This document shows positions 17,715 to 26,022 of a DNA stretch of 64,000 bases, one piece after another. The DNA comes from B30-G6 sp964633115. GTDB taxonomy: Bacteria > Desulfobacterota > Desulfobacteria > Desulfobacterales > B30-G6. The translations under genes were made by a program, and so were the position numbers. Below the pieces are notes generated by a model. The model was not told where the DNA came from and searched no databases. It saw only the letters and a list, made by a program, of their open reading frames with translations. Positions within the stretch are counted from its first letter, which is position 1; the number at the start of each line of letters is the position of its first letter. The stretch is taken from contig CAZWEO010000001.1 in assembly GCA_964633115.1 (NCBI GenBank), positions 1 to 64,000 on the forward strand, written 5' to 3'.

Positions 17715-19355
17715 ATGAAAAGTACCTATGATTTTCTCGTCATTGGAAGTGGTATTGCCGGCCTATCTTTTGCCCTCAAAGTTGCCAAGGCCGGCACTGT
17801 GGCCATCATTACTAAAGAAAAGGTGACCGATAGCAGCACCAGCCAAGCCCAAGGCGGCATTGCTTCGGTTTTCGATGAGCTCGATTCTTTTGATCTTCAT
17901 ATCAAAGACACGCTGGCCTCGGGTGACGGTTTATGCCATCCGGATGTCGTCGAAACAGTGGTCAAAAATGGTCCCGATCGTATTCATGAACTGATTGATC
18001 TGGGTGTAAAATTTAACCTGCGAAAAAATGTCAAGGACCCTGAGAAAACCAATCAGTTGGATCTAGGACGCGAAGGTGGCCATTCGCAAAACCGGATCGT
18101 CCACGCTGAAGATATGACCGGCCGGGAAATCGAACGAGTTTTGGTTTCTCATATTCATCAAAATGACAATATTGAACTGTTCGAAAATCATATTGCCATC
18201 GATCTGATTACCGTCTCAACCAGTATGAAAAGGGGTCTTATTACCACCACCCACGAAGATTATTGTTGTGGCGCCTATGTTCTCGATAAACAAACAAGCC
18301 GCGTTGTTACATTTTGTGCCAAGAACACCTTGGTCGCCACCGGCGGCGTCGGCAAGGTTTACCTTTATACCAGCAATCCGGATATTGCCACCGGAGATGG
18401 CATTGCCATGGGATACCGCGCGGGTGCCACCCTGATTAATCTGGAATTTGTTCAATTTCATCCCACCTGTCTCTATCATCCCGATGCTAAAAACTTTCTT
18501 ATTTCCGAAGCGGTTCGGGGCGAGGGGGCTATTCTCATCGATGAGCGCGGAAATCCGTTTATGCAAAAGTACGACCCCATGAAGGATCTTGCCTGCAGAG
18601 ATGTGGTCGCCAGAGCCATCGATACAGAATTAAAAAAGAGCGGCGATGACGCCGTTTTTCTGGACATATCTCAAAAAGACGCTCATTTTATTCGTGAACG
18701 CTTCCCCAATATCTATCAAAAATGTCTCGGATTTGGTTATGACATGACCAAAGTACCCATCCCCGTGGTGCCAGCGGCGCACTATATGTGCGGCGGCATT
18801 GCCACGGATCTCTGTGCCAGAACCGACATCCAAAACTTATATGCCGTTGGTGAAGCGGCGTGTACTGGCCTGCATGGTGCCAACCGACTTGCCAGCAATT
18901 CTTTGATTGAAGCCGTGGTCTATGCGCATGCTGCATCCCAAGCGGCGATAGCGTCGCTGCAAAAGGGAGAATTTAAATCATTGCCTGAAATTCCGGATTG
19001 GGATGATACCGGGACCACCGACAGTGATGAGGTTATTATGGTTTCGCACAATTGGGACGAGATCCGCAGGCTCATGTGGAATTATGTCGGCATTGTACGC
19101 TCAAACAAGCGACTCGCCAGAGCCCAGCGACGTATCGATATTATTCAAAAAGAAATCCAAGAGTATTACTGGAATTTTAAGGTCGAATCCGGTTTAATTG
19201 AACTCAGAAATATCGCCACGGTTGCCGAACTTATCATCAAATGTGCCTCCTATCGTAAGGAAAGTCGTGGCTTGCATTACAACCTTGAGTATCCCCAGCG
19301 GGATGACATCAAATGGCACAAAGATTCACGTGTCAGACGCTCTTTCCTAGTTTGA
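17715..19355 (+). CDS. nadB: L-aspartate oxidase
   Basis: A 546-residue FAD enzyme converting L-aspartate to iminoaspartate in NAD synthesis. The N-terminal dinucleotide motif is FLVIGSGIAGLSFAL; SSTSQAQGGIA and HAEDMTG follow, and PAAHYMCGGI and GLHGANRLASNSLIEA mark the flavin and active-site regions. A C-terminal helical domain completes the normal length. Fumarate reductase is the main homologue, but the short length and motifs favour NadB. A hairpin terminator follows. Confidence 0.95.
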   Translation: MKSTYDFLVIGSGIAGLSFALKVAKAGTVAIITKEKVTDSSTSQAQGGIASVFDELDSFDLHIKDTLASGDGLCHPDVVETVVKNGPDRIHELIDLGVKFNLRKNVKDPEKTNQLDLGREGGHSQNRIVHAEDMTGREIERVLVSHIHQNDNIELFENHIAIDLITVSTSMKRGLITTTHEDYCCGAYVLDKQTSRVVTFCAKNTLVATGGVGKVYLYTSNPDIATGDGIAMGYRAGATLINLEFVQFHPTCLYHPDAKNFLISEAVRGEGAILIDERGNPFMQKYDPMKDLACRDVVARAIDTELKKSGDDAVFLDISQKDAHFIRERFPNIYQKCLGFGYDMTKVPIPVVPAAHYMCGGIATDLCARTDIQNLYAVGEAACTGLHGANRLASNSLIEAVVYAHAASQAAIASLQKGEFKSLPEIPDWDDTGTTDSDEVIMVSHNWDEIRRLMWNYVGIVRSNKRLARAQRRIDIIQKEIQEYYWNFKVESGLIELRNIATVAELIIKCASYRKESRGLHYNLEYPQRDDIKWHKDSRVRRSFLV

Positions 19356-19382
19356 TAATCGGGCGATAACCCCAGCCACCGC

Positions 19383-19419
19383 TCGGATTAGATGACCCTA
19401 ATTAATCCGATTTAATTGT
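19383..19419 (+). terminator. probable terminator after nadB
   Basis: 8-bp arms TCGGATTA / TAATCCGA around a 12-base loop, followed by TTTAATTGT. It lies 27 bases after the nadB stop and before the dnaJ promoter candidate. Confidence 0.5.
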
Positions 19420-19441
19420 CTCCCTACGACGCCAAATTTCA

Positions 19442-19469
19442 TTGACAATACAACAAGCTGCATTATTTT
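19442..19469 (+). promoter_or_regulatory. promoter candidate for dnaJ
   Basis: TTGACA (19442-19447) and TATTTT (19464-19469) with 16 bases between, about 45 bases before the dnaJ start codon. No CIRCE-like inverted repeat is visible. Confidence 0.5.
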
Positions 19470-19515
19470 TGTGGATTAAAGATCGGACATCTAGGTATCA
19501 TCTAACAGGGTATGC

Positions 19516-20634
19516 ATGCAAACAAAGCGAGACTACTACGAAATTTTGGGCGTCAGCCAGAAAGCGTCTGCATCAGACATAAAGACGGCCTACCGCAAAC
19601 AAGCTCTCAAATACCATCCAGATAAAAATCCCGGCAACAAAGAGGCTGAGGAAAAATTCAAGGAAGCTGCCGAATCCTACGCAGTCCTCAGAGATGACCA
19701 AAAGCGCCAGATTTATGATCAGTATGGGCATCAAGGGCTGGAAGGTTCCGGTTTTTCCGGCTTTGGTGGATTCGATGACATCTTTTCCAGCTTTGGGGAT
19801 ATCTTTGAAGACTTTTTCGGTTTTAGCTCTGGGCGCCGTTCGGGACGAAGTCGTTCACAGCGTGGATCTGATCTTCGTTACGACCTAAGCTTGTCCTTTA
19901 TGGAAGCCGCTTTTGGTACGGAGACCACCGTAGATGTCGAAAAAATGGAGCTGTGCCCAGCTTGTGATGGCAGCGCCATGGAGCCTGGCACGCATGCTGA
20001 AACCTGCAGTCAATGTAATGGCTTGGGTCAAGTTTCCAGAAGTCAGGGTTTTTTCACAGTCCGGACAACCTGCTCGCAGTGCCGCGGCGGTGGTCAGATT
20101 ATCACATCTCCTTGTAAAAACTGCCGGGGAAGCGGACAGCTACAGATCTCCAAAACCGTCTCGGTCAAAATTCCAGGTGGTGTCGACACCGGTAGTCGCT
20201 TGCGTTTGACCGGTGAAGGGGAAGCCGGTAGACTGGGAGGCCAACCCGGAGACCTATACATTTTTCTCCATATAGAACCGCATGATTTTTTTGCCAGAAA
20301 CAATTCAGACATCCTATGTGAAATTCCCATATCTTTTATACAAGCCTCCTTGGGAGACGAGATTGAGATACCTACCCTTGTGGGTAAAAAGAATCTGAAG
20401 GTACCCAAAGGAACCCAACCTGGAGATGTGTTTAGATTCACGGGTGAAGGCATCGCCTCTTTAAGAAATGGACGTCGGGGTGATCAGATTATGCAGGTTG
20501 CTATAAAAACACCTACGAACTTAAACAAAAAACAGGAAAAGCTTCTAAAAGAATTTGCTAAGCTAGAAAATAGTAAAATTTCCAATAAAATTAAAAATCT
20601 TTTCAAGGGCGACGCTGAAAGCGCTGTCCCCTGA
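19516..20634 (+). CDS. dnaJ: chaperone DnaJ
   Basis: A 372-residue co-chaperone for DnaK. It has the J domain with HPD (about residues 5-70), a Gly/Phe-rich linker (FGGFDDIFSSFGDIFEDFFG), four CxxCxGxG-type zinc repeats (about 150-215; CPACDG, CSQCNGLG, CSQCRGGG, CKNCRGSG) and the C-terminal substrate-binding domains. Type I layout is complete. dnaK and grpE are not in the window. It is followed 54 bases later by queD. Confidence 0.96.
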   Translation: MQTKRDYYEILGVSQKASASDIKTAYRKQALKYHPDKNPGNKEAEEKFKEAAESYAVLRDDQKRQIYDQYGHQGLEGSGFSGFGGFDDIFSSFGDIFEDFFGFSSGRRSGRSRSQRGSDLRYDLSLSFMEAAFGTETTVDVEKMELCPACDGSAMEPGTHAETCSQCNGLGQVSRSQGFFTVRTTCSQCRGGGQIITSPCKNCRGSGQLQISKTVSVKIPGGVDTGSRLRLTGEGEAGRLGGQPGDLYIFLHIEPHDFFARNNSDILCEIPISFIQASLGDEIEIPTLVGKKNLKVPKGTQPGDVFRFTGEGIASLRNGRRGDQIMQVAIKTPTNLNKKQEKLLKEFAKLENSKISNKIKNLFKGDAESAVP

Positions 20635-20688
20635 ATATTCACTTACTGATACTGTACTATTTCGCATTCAACCCAAAGGCGATTCTCC

Positions 20689-21057
20689 ATGTTCGAATTA
20701 AAAGTCATCACCCACTTTGCTGCGGCCCACCAACTCGCCATGGTTGCCAAGAAATGTGAAAACCTGCATGGGCACAACTGGAAGGTAGAAGTCTATATTG
20801 CTGGCGATGAATTGAATGACGCCGGTGTTGTAATCGATTTTGGCGAAATCAAAAGGCACTTAGCTGATATCAAAAAATCTTTGGACCATCGGTTTCTAAA
20901 CGAACTGGAATGCTTTCAGAACTGTAATCCTTCCTCGGAAAACATTGCCAGATTTATCGCCGAGACCATGCAGGCTAAAATTTCAGAACTTGGGATTCGT
21001 GTATCGCGGGTAAGTGCCTGGGAATCTGAGGATGCCTGCGCGACCTACATTCCCTGA
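20689..21057 (+). CDS. queD: 6-carboxytetrahydropterin synthase
   Basis: A 122-residue member of the PTPS/QueD family that makes the queuosine (and 7-deazaguanine) precursor from dihydroneopterin triphosphate. The zinc histidines are seen in HFAAAHQL and in CENLHGHNW, which also carries the catalytic Cys. The DHRFLNEL and WESEDACATY motifs complete the active site. Normal length. It is convergent with pyrE. Confidence 0.93.
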   Translation: MFELKVITHFAAAHQLAMVAKKCENLHGHNWKVEVYIAGDELNDAGVVIDFGEIKRHLADIKKSLDHRFLNELECFQNCNPSSENIARFIAETMQAKISELGIRVSRVSAWESEDACATYIP

Positions 21058-21093
21058 AAATTTCCTTCCCTCCGAGTTGTCAAATCTGCTTCG

Positions 21094-21666
21094 CTAAGAG
21101 GCCTGCAGACCGATTTCCTGCCAGCGCTGGATCAGTTCATCCCGTAAAACGATGCTGGACACATCCGGCACATGTTGGCGAATATTGTCGACGCCGCCTT
21201 CTTGTCTGTCCACCAGGATAACGACCTTGAGGACCTGCAATCCTTCTGAAACCGCCCGCTCAATCGCTTTAATTGTAGACCCTCCCGTGGTGGCCACGTC
21301 ATCGATGATCACCACCCGGTCTCCTGGATTAAGATCACCTTCCACCCAGCGTATCATCCCGTGATCTTTCTGGTTTTTTCGAATTGAAAATGCTTTTATC
21401 GGCTTTCCTTCCAACTCCGATGTATACGCGGTGGCGACGGCAATGGGATCGGCACCAAACGTTAAACCGCCAATGCCATCAATATGCAGAGTTTTTATGG
21501 CCTCAAAAACCAAATGCCCCACCAGAAATAAACCATGTGGATCCAGGGTTACGGGTTTGCAATTGACATAAAATTGACTCATCCGTCCGGACACCAATTT
21601 AAAGATTGGCTCATCAGAAAACTTGAAAGCCTTTTGACATAGTAGATCGATCAGTTCTTTTTTCAT
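21094..21666 (-). CDS. pyrE: orotate phosphoribosyltransferase
   Basis: A 190-residue enzyme that joins orotate and PRPP to form OMP in pyrimidine synthesis. The PRPP-binding motif is RVVIIDDVATTGGS, and the flexible-loop region IRKNQKDHG is present. GGAGGA eight bases before the ATG is a strong ribosome-binding site. Its 5' leader holds a Phe-rich short ORF and a terminator hairpin that suggest pyrimidine-controlled attenuation. It is divergent from the tolC-like gene. Confidence 0.95.
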   Translation of the reverse strand: MKKELIDLLCQKAFKFSDEPIFKLVSGRMSQFYVNCKPVTLDPHGLFLVGHLVFEAIKTLHIDGIGGLTFGADPIAVATAYTSELEGKPIKAFSIRKNQKDHGMIRWVEGDLNPGDRVVIIDDVATTGGSTIKAIERAVSEGLQVLKVVILVDRQEGGVDNIRQHVPDVSSIVLRDELIQRWQEIGLQAS

Positions 21667-21754
21667 TAGACGGTCCTCCGCAAGTCATTAAATGTCCAGA
21701 TACAAAAGCGGCATCGTCTGGCGATCATCACAAGAAACGGTTGATTTTATATCA

Positions 21755-21856
21755 TTATTCAGGTAAAAAAAAGCCTCCACCAAAACGGAAGAAGCGAGTT
21801 TTTTGGGTTTCAGTGGAGGCCTGGATAAAGGAAAACTGGAGACAGCACTCCTTCAT
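21755..21856 (-). CDS. putative pyrE leader peptide
   Basis: A 33-codon ORF upstream of pyrE that runs straight through the terminator hairpin and stops just after its T-run. It contains seven Phe codons, five of them in RFFRFGGGFF, which corresponds to U-rich mRNA around the hairpin. This mirrors the E. coli pyrBI leader, where a ribosome close behind polymerase blocks the terminator when UTP is low. The ATG lies only a few bases after the predicted transcription start and has no clear Shine-Dalgarno, so it could be translated leaderlessly. Never tested here; inferred from layout. Confidence 0.45.
   Translation of the reverse strand: MKECCLQFSFIQASTETQKTRFFRFGGGFFLPE
21765..21820 (-). terminator. 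attenuator-type terminator in pyrE leader
   Basis: Arms GCCTCCAC (21773-21780) and GTGGAGGC (21813-21820), extended by further pairing inside, followed on the minus strand by eight T residues (21772-21765). No minus-strand gene lies upstream before the divergent tolC-like gene, so its only role on this strand would be to stop transcripts headed for pyrE. Confidence 0.75.
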
Positions 21857-21865
21857 CTCAACTTT

Positions 21866-21894
21866 CTATTAACAAGGATTTAAAAGTGGGTCAA
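21866..21894 (-). promoter_or_regulatory. predicted pyrE promoter
   Basis: On the minus strand TTGACC (21894-21889) and TAATAG (21871-21866) are separated by 17 bases. The start site would fall near 21859, immediately before the leader-peptide ATG at 21856. Confidence 0.5.
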
Positions 21895-21929
21895 ATCATA
21901 ATATTCGCTTCACAAGGGAGGCCCCTTAA

Positions 21930-23249
21930 ATGATACCGGCAAAACCAATTCTCAGACTCTGTATCTGTACGCTCATTGTGACCGCTCTATGGGTCCCAGC
22001 ACAAATTTATGCATCTGAACCAGATAACGCCCCCTTAGCCTTGGAGCAGATTGTTCAAATTGCCCTCGAAGCCAATCTGGATATTAAAGCGGCTGGCAAA
22101 GAGACCGCAGCCGCTGCATTTGCCAAAAAGAGCAGCCGGGCGAATTATTATCCCACGCTGAACACCACCTATCAGTATCGCTATAACGAGGAAAAAATCG
22201 AACTTTTTGGTCCAGGCAAGGAGGAGTACTCGTTTGTTTTTTCGGCCACCCAGCCCCTTTTCAGCGGTTTCGCGATCACCAATCAATACAAAATGGCCGA
22301 ACTAAGTCTAGACATGGCCAGGGCCAACAAAAAACTGGTTCGCCAGGACGTGGTGCTGGATGCCACGCGCGCTTATTTTGAAATTTTAAAAGCCGAAAAA
22401 CTACTCAGCGTCTCCAAAGAAACCGTGCAGCAGGTGAGCGCCCAGACGAATGTGGTCAAAAACTTCTATGATGTGGGCATGTCACCCTTAAACGACCTGC
22501 TCGAGTCCCAGGTATTACTGGCCGAGGCCAAACAGCAAGTGGTCTTTGCCAAAAACAACCTCGAAATTGCACGTTCCAACATGAACCGGCTTTTGCGCAG
22601 ACCCACCCATCAACCCATTGCCGTCGTCGATGTGCTTGACGTTGCTCCGAGCGCCTACGATCTGGATACCAGTATCCAGATGGCTTTGGATAACCGCATC
22701 GAAATCAGTATGTCTGATCTTGAGGTAGCTCTGGCGCAAAAAGATATTGATTTAGCCAAACGGACCTACTACCCCACGCTTAACCTTCAATTTAACTATT
22801 ATCGCTTTGGAGAGGAATGGCTTGTCAATCTTGACGAAGAGGGCATTGATGAATCGGATCTGTCGGTAGCTGACGTCCGCGCCATTGCTTCCTGGAATAT
22901 CTGGGATTGGGGCAAAACATCTAATGCTACCCGCGAAAAAAAGAGCCGCCTTTCCCAGGCCAGAATAAACCGCGAGAAGCTCAAAGACGGCATCCGCCTG
23001 AATGTGACCCAAGCCTTTTTGACCATGCAAACAGCTGAAAAGAATATCGCCACCATTGAAACAGCCATCGAGCAAGCTCGTGAAAATGTGCGTATCAATG
23101 AAGAACGTTTTAAAGAACAAGTGGCAACCTCCACGGATGTCTTAACAGCCCAGACACTAATGGCACGGACCATGAATAGCTATTATAGCGCACTTTACGA
23201 TTTTAATATCGCCAAGGCTGCTTTGTTCCGTGAGATGGGCCAGGATTAG
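21930..23249 (+). CDS. TolC-family outer membrane protein
   Basis: A 439-residue outer-membrane efflux channel homologue with a signal peptide (cleavage near residue 30). Two repeats of the OEP type follow: LEQIVQIALEANLDIKAAG with YYPTLNTTY in the first half and LDTSIQMALDNRIEISM with YYPTLNLQF in the second. Long heptad regions match the TolC alpha-barrel. GGGAGG lies eight bases before the ATG. Its stop is 5 bases from ftsE, so it is in the FtsEX-EnvC operon. It could also serve the RND pump at 4.6-9.0 kb. Confidence 0.92.
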   Translation: MIPAKPILRLCICTLIVTALWVPAQIYASEPDNAPLALEQIVQIALEANLDIKAAGKETAAAAFAKKSSRANYYPTLNTTYQYRYNEEKIELFGPGKEEYSFVFSATQPLFSGFAITNQYKMAELSLDMARANKKLVRQDVVLDATRAYFEILKAEKLLSVSKETVQQVSAQTNVVKNFYDVGMSPLNDLLESQVLLAEAKQQVVFAKNNLEIARSNMNRLLRRPTHQPIAVVDVLDVAPSAYDLDTSIQMALDNRIEISMSDLEVALAQKDIDLAKRTYYPTLNLQFNYYRFGEEWLVNLDEEGIDESDLSVADVRAIASWNIWDWGKTSNATREKKSRLSQARINREKLKDGIRLNVTQAFLTMQTAEKNIATIETAIEQARENVRINEERFKEQVATSTDVLTAQTLMARTMNSYYSALYDFNIAKAALFREMGQD

Positions 23250-23254
23250 TCTGA

Positions 23255-23926
23255 ATGAAAATCGATGACAATGCGCTGATTCGGATGTTTCGGGTCAGCA
23301 AACATTATGCATCCAAACCTGCGCTAATCAATATTACCCTGGATATTTTCAAAAACGAATTTGTCTTTTTTTCCGGTCCCAGCGGTGCGGGTAAATCCAC
23401 CCTCCTGAAAATACTCTACCTTGGGCAAGACATTACTGAAGGACAGGTGCTGATCGATGGCATGAACCTGGCCCGCATTCCCCGGCACAGAGCCCATATG
23501 CTCAGAAGAAAAATCGGAATCATTTTCCAGGATTACAAACTGATTCCGGGCAAAACCGTGTACCAAAACGTTGCACTTGTATTGGAGGCCAAGGGCCTCA
23601 GCCAACGATTTATCCAAAAGAAAGTCCACAGTGTACTCCGAACTGTTGGTATGGAAGACCGTAAAAAATCCTTTCCTTTGAGTCTATCCGGTGGCGAACA
23701 GCAGAAAATAGCCATTGCCAGGGCCATGGTGGGCGAGCCCAGGATCATTCTGGCTGATGAACCCACCGGCAGCCTTGATGTCGATGCGGCGCATAATGTG
23801 TTTGAATTGCTGACGGCATACCATAAGCGTGGTGCCACTATCTTGTTTGCAACCCATGACAAGGATCTGATTCGCAACACCAAACATCGTGTTATCTTTT
23901 TGAATCATGGTCGTATCCAGTCTTAG
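23255..23926 (+). CDS. ftsE: cell division ATP-binding protein FtsE
   Basis: A 223-residue ABC ATPase with Walker A GPSGAGKST, the Q-loop region IIFQDYKLIPGKTVYQN, the signature LSGGEQQKIAIARAM and Walker B IILADEPTG. The adjacent FtsX and EnvC-like genes identify it as FtsE rather than a LolD-type exporter ATPase. FtsEX couples ATP hydrolysis to activation of peptidoglycan hydrolases at the division site. Confidence 0.93.
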   Translation: MKIDDNALIRMFRVSKHYASKPALINITLDIFKNEFVFFSGPSGAGKSTLLKILYLGQDITEGQVLIDGMNLARIPRHRAHMLRRKIGIIFQDYKLIPGKTVYQNVALVLEAKGLSQRFIQKKVHSVLRTVGMEDRKKSFPLSLSGGEQQKIAIARAMVGEPRIILADEPTGSLDVDAAHNVFELLTAYHKRGATILFATHDKDLIRNTKHRVIFLNHGRIQS

Positions 23927-23952
23927 GTCGAATTCTTCTTGAACGGAAACGC

Positions 23953-24834
23953 ATGATAACACTTTTTATTAAAAAGGCCTTACAAGATATATCCGACAAT
24001 CGGTTTCTAAACGCCATTACCGTTGTAACCATCGGGCTGTCGATATTAATTATCAGCTCCTTTTCGCTGTTTTTCATCAACACCAATGCATTATTAAATT
24101 CGTGGAAACAAGGTATCCGTGTACTCGTCTATCTTAATTCAGATGCTACCGAAGCCAATCGTCTTGACCTACGCTACCAGCTTCAGCAGTTGCAAGACAT
24201 TCAGGAGCTCACGTTCATTTCCAAGGAAACCGCTCTAGAACGCTTGAAAAGCCAAATGCGGAATCAATCCGCCTTGCTTGAAAACCTTAAAAAGAACCCA
24301 TTACCGGATGCTTTTGAGATCCGCATTGTGGATGCATCCCGGGAACTCAATCAGGTGGCGGCTCTCGCAGAAAAAATTAAAACGTTTCCACAGGTTGCCG
24401 AAGTGGAATACGGTCAGCACTTTATCGCGCGCTTCTCCCATATCATCAATATTTTCAAGTTTGTAGGTTATGCCCTGGGGGGTTTGTTCTTCGTGGCCAC
24501 TCTTTTTATAATCGCCAATACAATACGGCTAGTACTCTATTCCCGCGGGGAAGAAATTGAAATCATGCGCCTGGTGGGCGCTACAGATCGATTTATCACG
24601 GCCCCCTTTTATATCGAGGGACTTATATTGAGCGCTCTGGGCGCTACCTTGGGTTTGCTAGCCTTGTTTATAGCCTATCAATTGATATTATCAAAGTTTC
24701 AATCCAGCCTAGCATTGGCATCATTTGAAGTCCAATTTCTTACTATCATTCAAATCCTAATATTCATCGGCATAAGTATGCTGGTAGGCTTGCTGGGATG
24801 TTTTTTGTCGTTAAAACAATTTTTAAAAAACTAA
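23953..24834 (+). CDS. ftsX: cell division protein FtsX
   Basis: A 293-residue inner-membrane protein with one N-terminal TM (about 22-45), a periplasmic domain (about 50-165) and three C-terminal TMs in the FtsX/MacB fold; EIEIMRLVGATDRFI is the characteristic cytoplasmic loop. Its last base is shared with the next ATG (TAATG). The periplasmic domain would contact the EnvC-like protein encoded next. Confidence 0.93.
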   Translation: MITLFIKKALQDISDNRFLNAITVVTIGLSILIISSFSLFFINTNALLNSWKQGIRVLVYLNSDATEANRLDLRYQLQQLQDIQELTFISKETALERLKSQMRNQSALLENLKKNPLPDAFEIRIVDASRELNQVAALAEKIKTFPQVAEVEYGQHFIARFSHIINIFKFVGYALGGLFFVATLFIIANTIRLVLYSRGEEIEIMRLVGATDRFITAPFYIEGLILSALGATLGLLALFIAYQLILSKFQSSLALASFEVQFLTIIQILIFIGISMLVGLLGCFLSLKQFLKN

Positions 24835-26012
24835 TGCGCACACATCACAACGACCGATACTTCGCCAGATCTTCAATGCCGGATTTATTATTAAGCGCTT
24901 TGATTATATGCCTGTTGCCTGCTATTGGTGTTGTCACCACGCCTCAATATTCACCGGCTGAAAGTAACGGTGATCCTAAAAAGGATATCGCCTCCATAAC
25001 TCAAAAAGAGACCCAGGTCATTTCGGAATTGGATAAGCTGAGCCGGACACTCAATCATGCCCGACAGAAAAAATCCGCAATTCAAAACGAACTGCGTAAA
25101 TTGGGAAAAAGAATATCAGTAAATCAACATCGATCTAAACAGCTAAGCGAACAGATCAACAAAAATGAAGCTTATGCGCACCTGAGGATTGTAGCGCTGT
25201 ATAAACTGCACCAACGCGGCAAACTCAACATATTAGCCTCTGCGGATACCCTCTACGATTTTTCTCAAAGCAAACAGGCGTTAGAAACTATTTTGCAAGA
25301 GGATAATCAGATACTGGCCTCCTTGCTAAAAGATCAGACGGATCTTGGTCAAATTCGCAAAAAGCTACTCGACCAAAAAGCAGAAAAAGACACACTCCAA
25401 AAAAAATTAAACGTTCAAATAGTGAACATAACTCGCAAACAAAAAAAACGCAGTTCGATGTTGCGTAGAATCCGAACTCAAAAAACGTTAACACTGGCGG
25501 CGATTGAATCCCAGAAAAATTCAGCCAAAGAACTGGATACCGCTATTAGTGGATTTAAAAAAGAAAACCCGGGCAATCGGCCCTATGCGGGATCAGCGGC
25601 CCAGGCCTTCTCTGATCTAAAGGGCTTGCTAATCATGCCGGTTAAAGGTAAGATAGTTGCGTTTTTCGGTCCCTATACCAATGCCCGCTTTAAGATCGTC
25701 AACTTCCGCAGCGGCATTAATATTCGGGCCGAAAGGGGCGAACCTATTCTTGCGGTTTACAAGGGAAAAACCCTTTATGCTGATTGGTTTAGGGGTTACG
25801 GCAACATGATTATCATCGATCATGGAAACCACTACTATACCCTATATGCACATGCCGAAGAACTTTTTAAGACAAAAGGTGATTTTGTGGAAGCGGGGGA
25901 GGTAATCGCCACCATTGGTGATACCGGTTCCATGGACAATCCCGGACTTCATTTTGAAGTTCGCTATCATGGGCAACCAATTGACCCCGTTCCTTGGATC
26001 AACCAGGGATAA
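24834..26012 (+). CDS. envC: EnvC-like murein hydrolase activator (degenerate LytM)
   Basis: A 392-residue periplasmic protein: signal sequence, a long coiled coil (about 45-245) and a C-terminal LytM/M23 domain. The metal-binding residues are degenerate: the HxGxD region reads FRSGINI and the HLHFE region reads GLHFE. E. coli EnvC is also degenerate and activates amidases rather than cutting peptidoglycan itself. DWFRGYGNMIIIDHG resembles the equivalent EnvC segment. The start chosen overlaps the ftsX stop by one base; an upstream in-frame start would overlap ftsX by 37 bases. Confidence 0.9.
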   Translation: MRTHHNDRYFARSSMPDLLLSALIICLLPAIGVVTTPQYSPAESNGDPKKDIASITQKETQVISELDKLSRTLNHARQKKSAIQNELRKLGKRISVNQHRSKQLSEQINKNEAYAHLRIVALYKLHQRGKLNILASADTLYDFSQSKQALETILQEDNQILASLLKDQTDLGQIRKKLLDQKAEKDTLQKKLNVQIVNITRKQKKRSSMLRRIRTQKTLTLAAIESQKNSAKELDTAISGFKKENPGNRPYAGSAAQAFSDLKGLLIMPVKGKIVAFFGPYTNARFKIVNFRSGINIRAERGEPILAVYKGKTLYADWFRGYGNMIIIDHGNHYYTLYAHAEELFKTKGDFVEAGEVIATIGDTGSMDNPGLHFEVRYHGQPIDPVPWINQG

Positions 26013-26022
26013 AGGAGCTACA

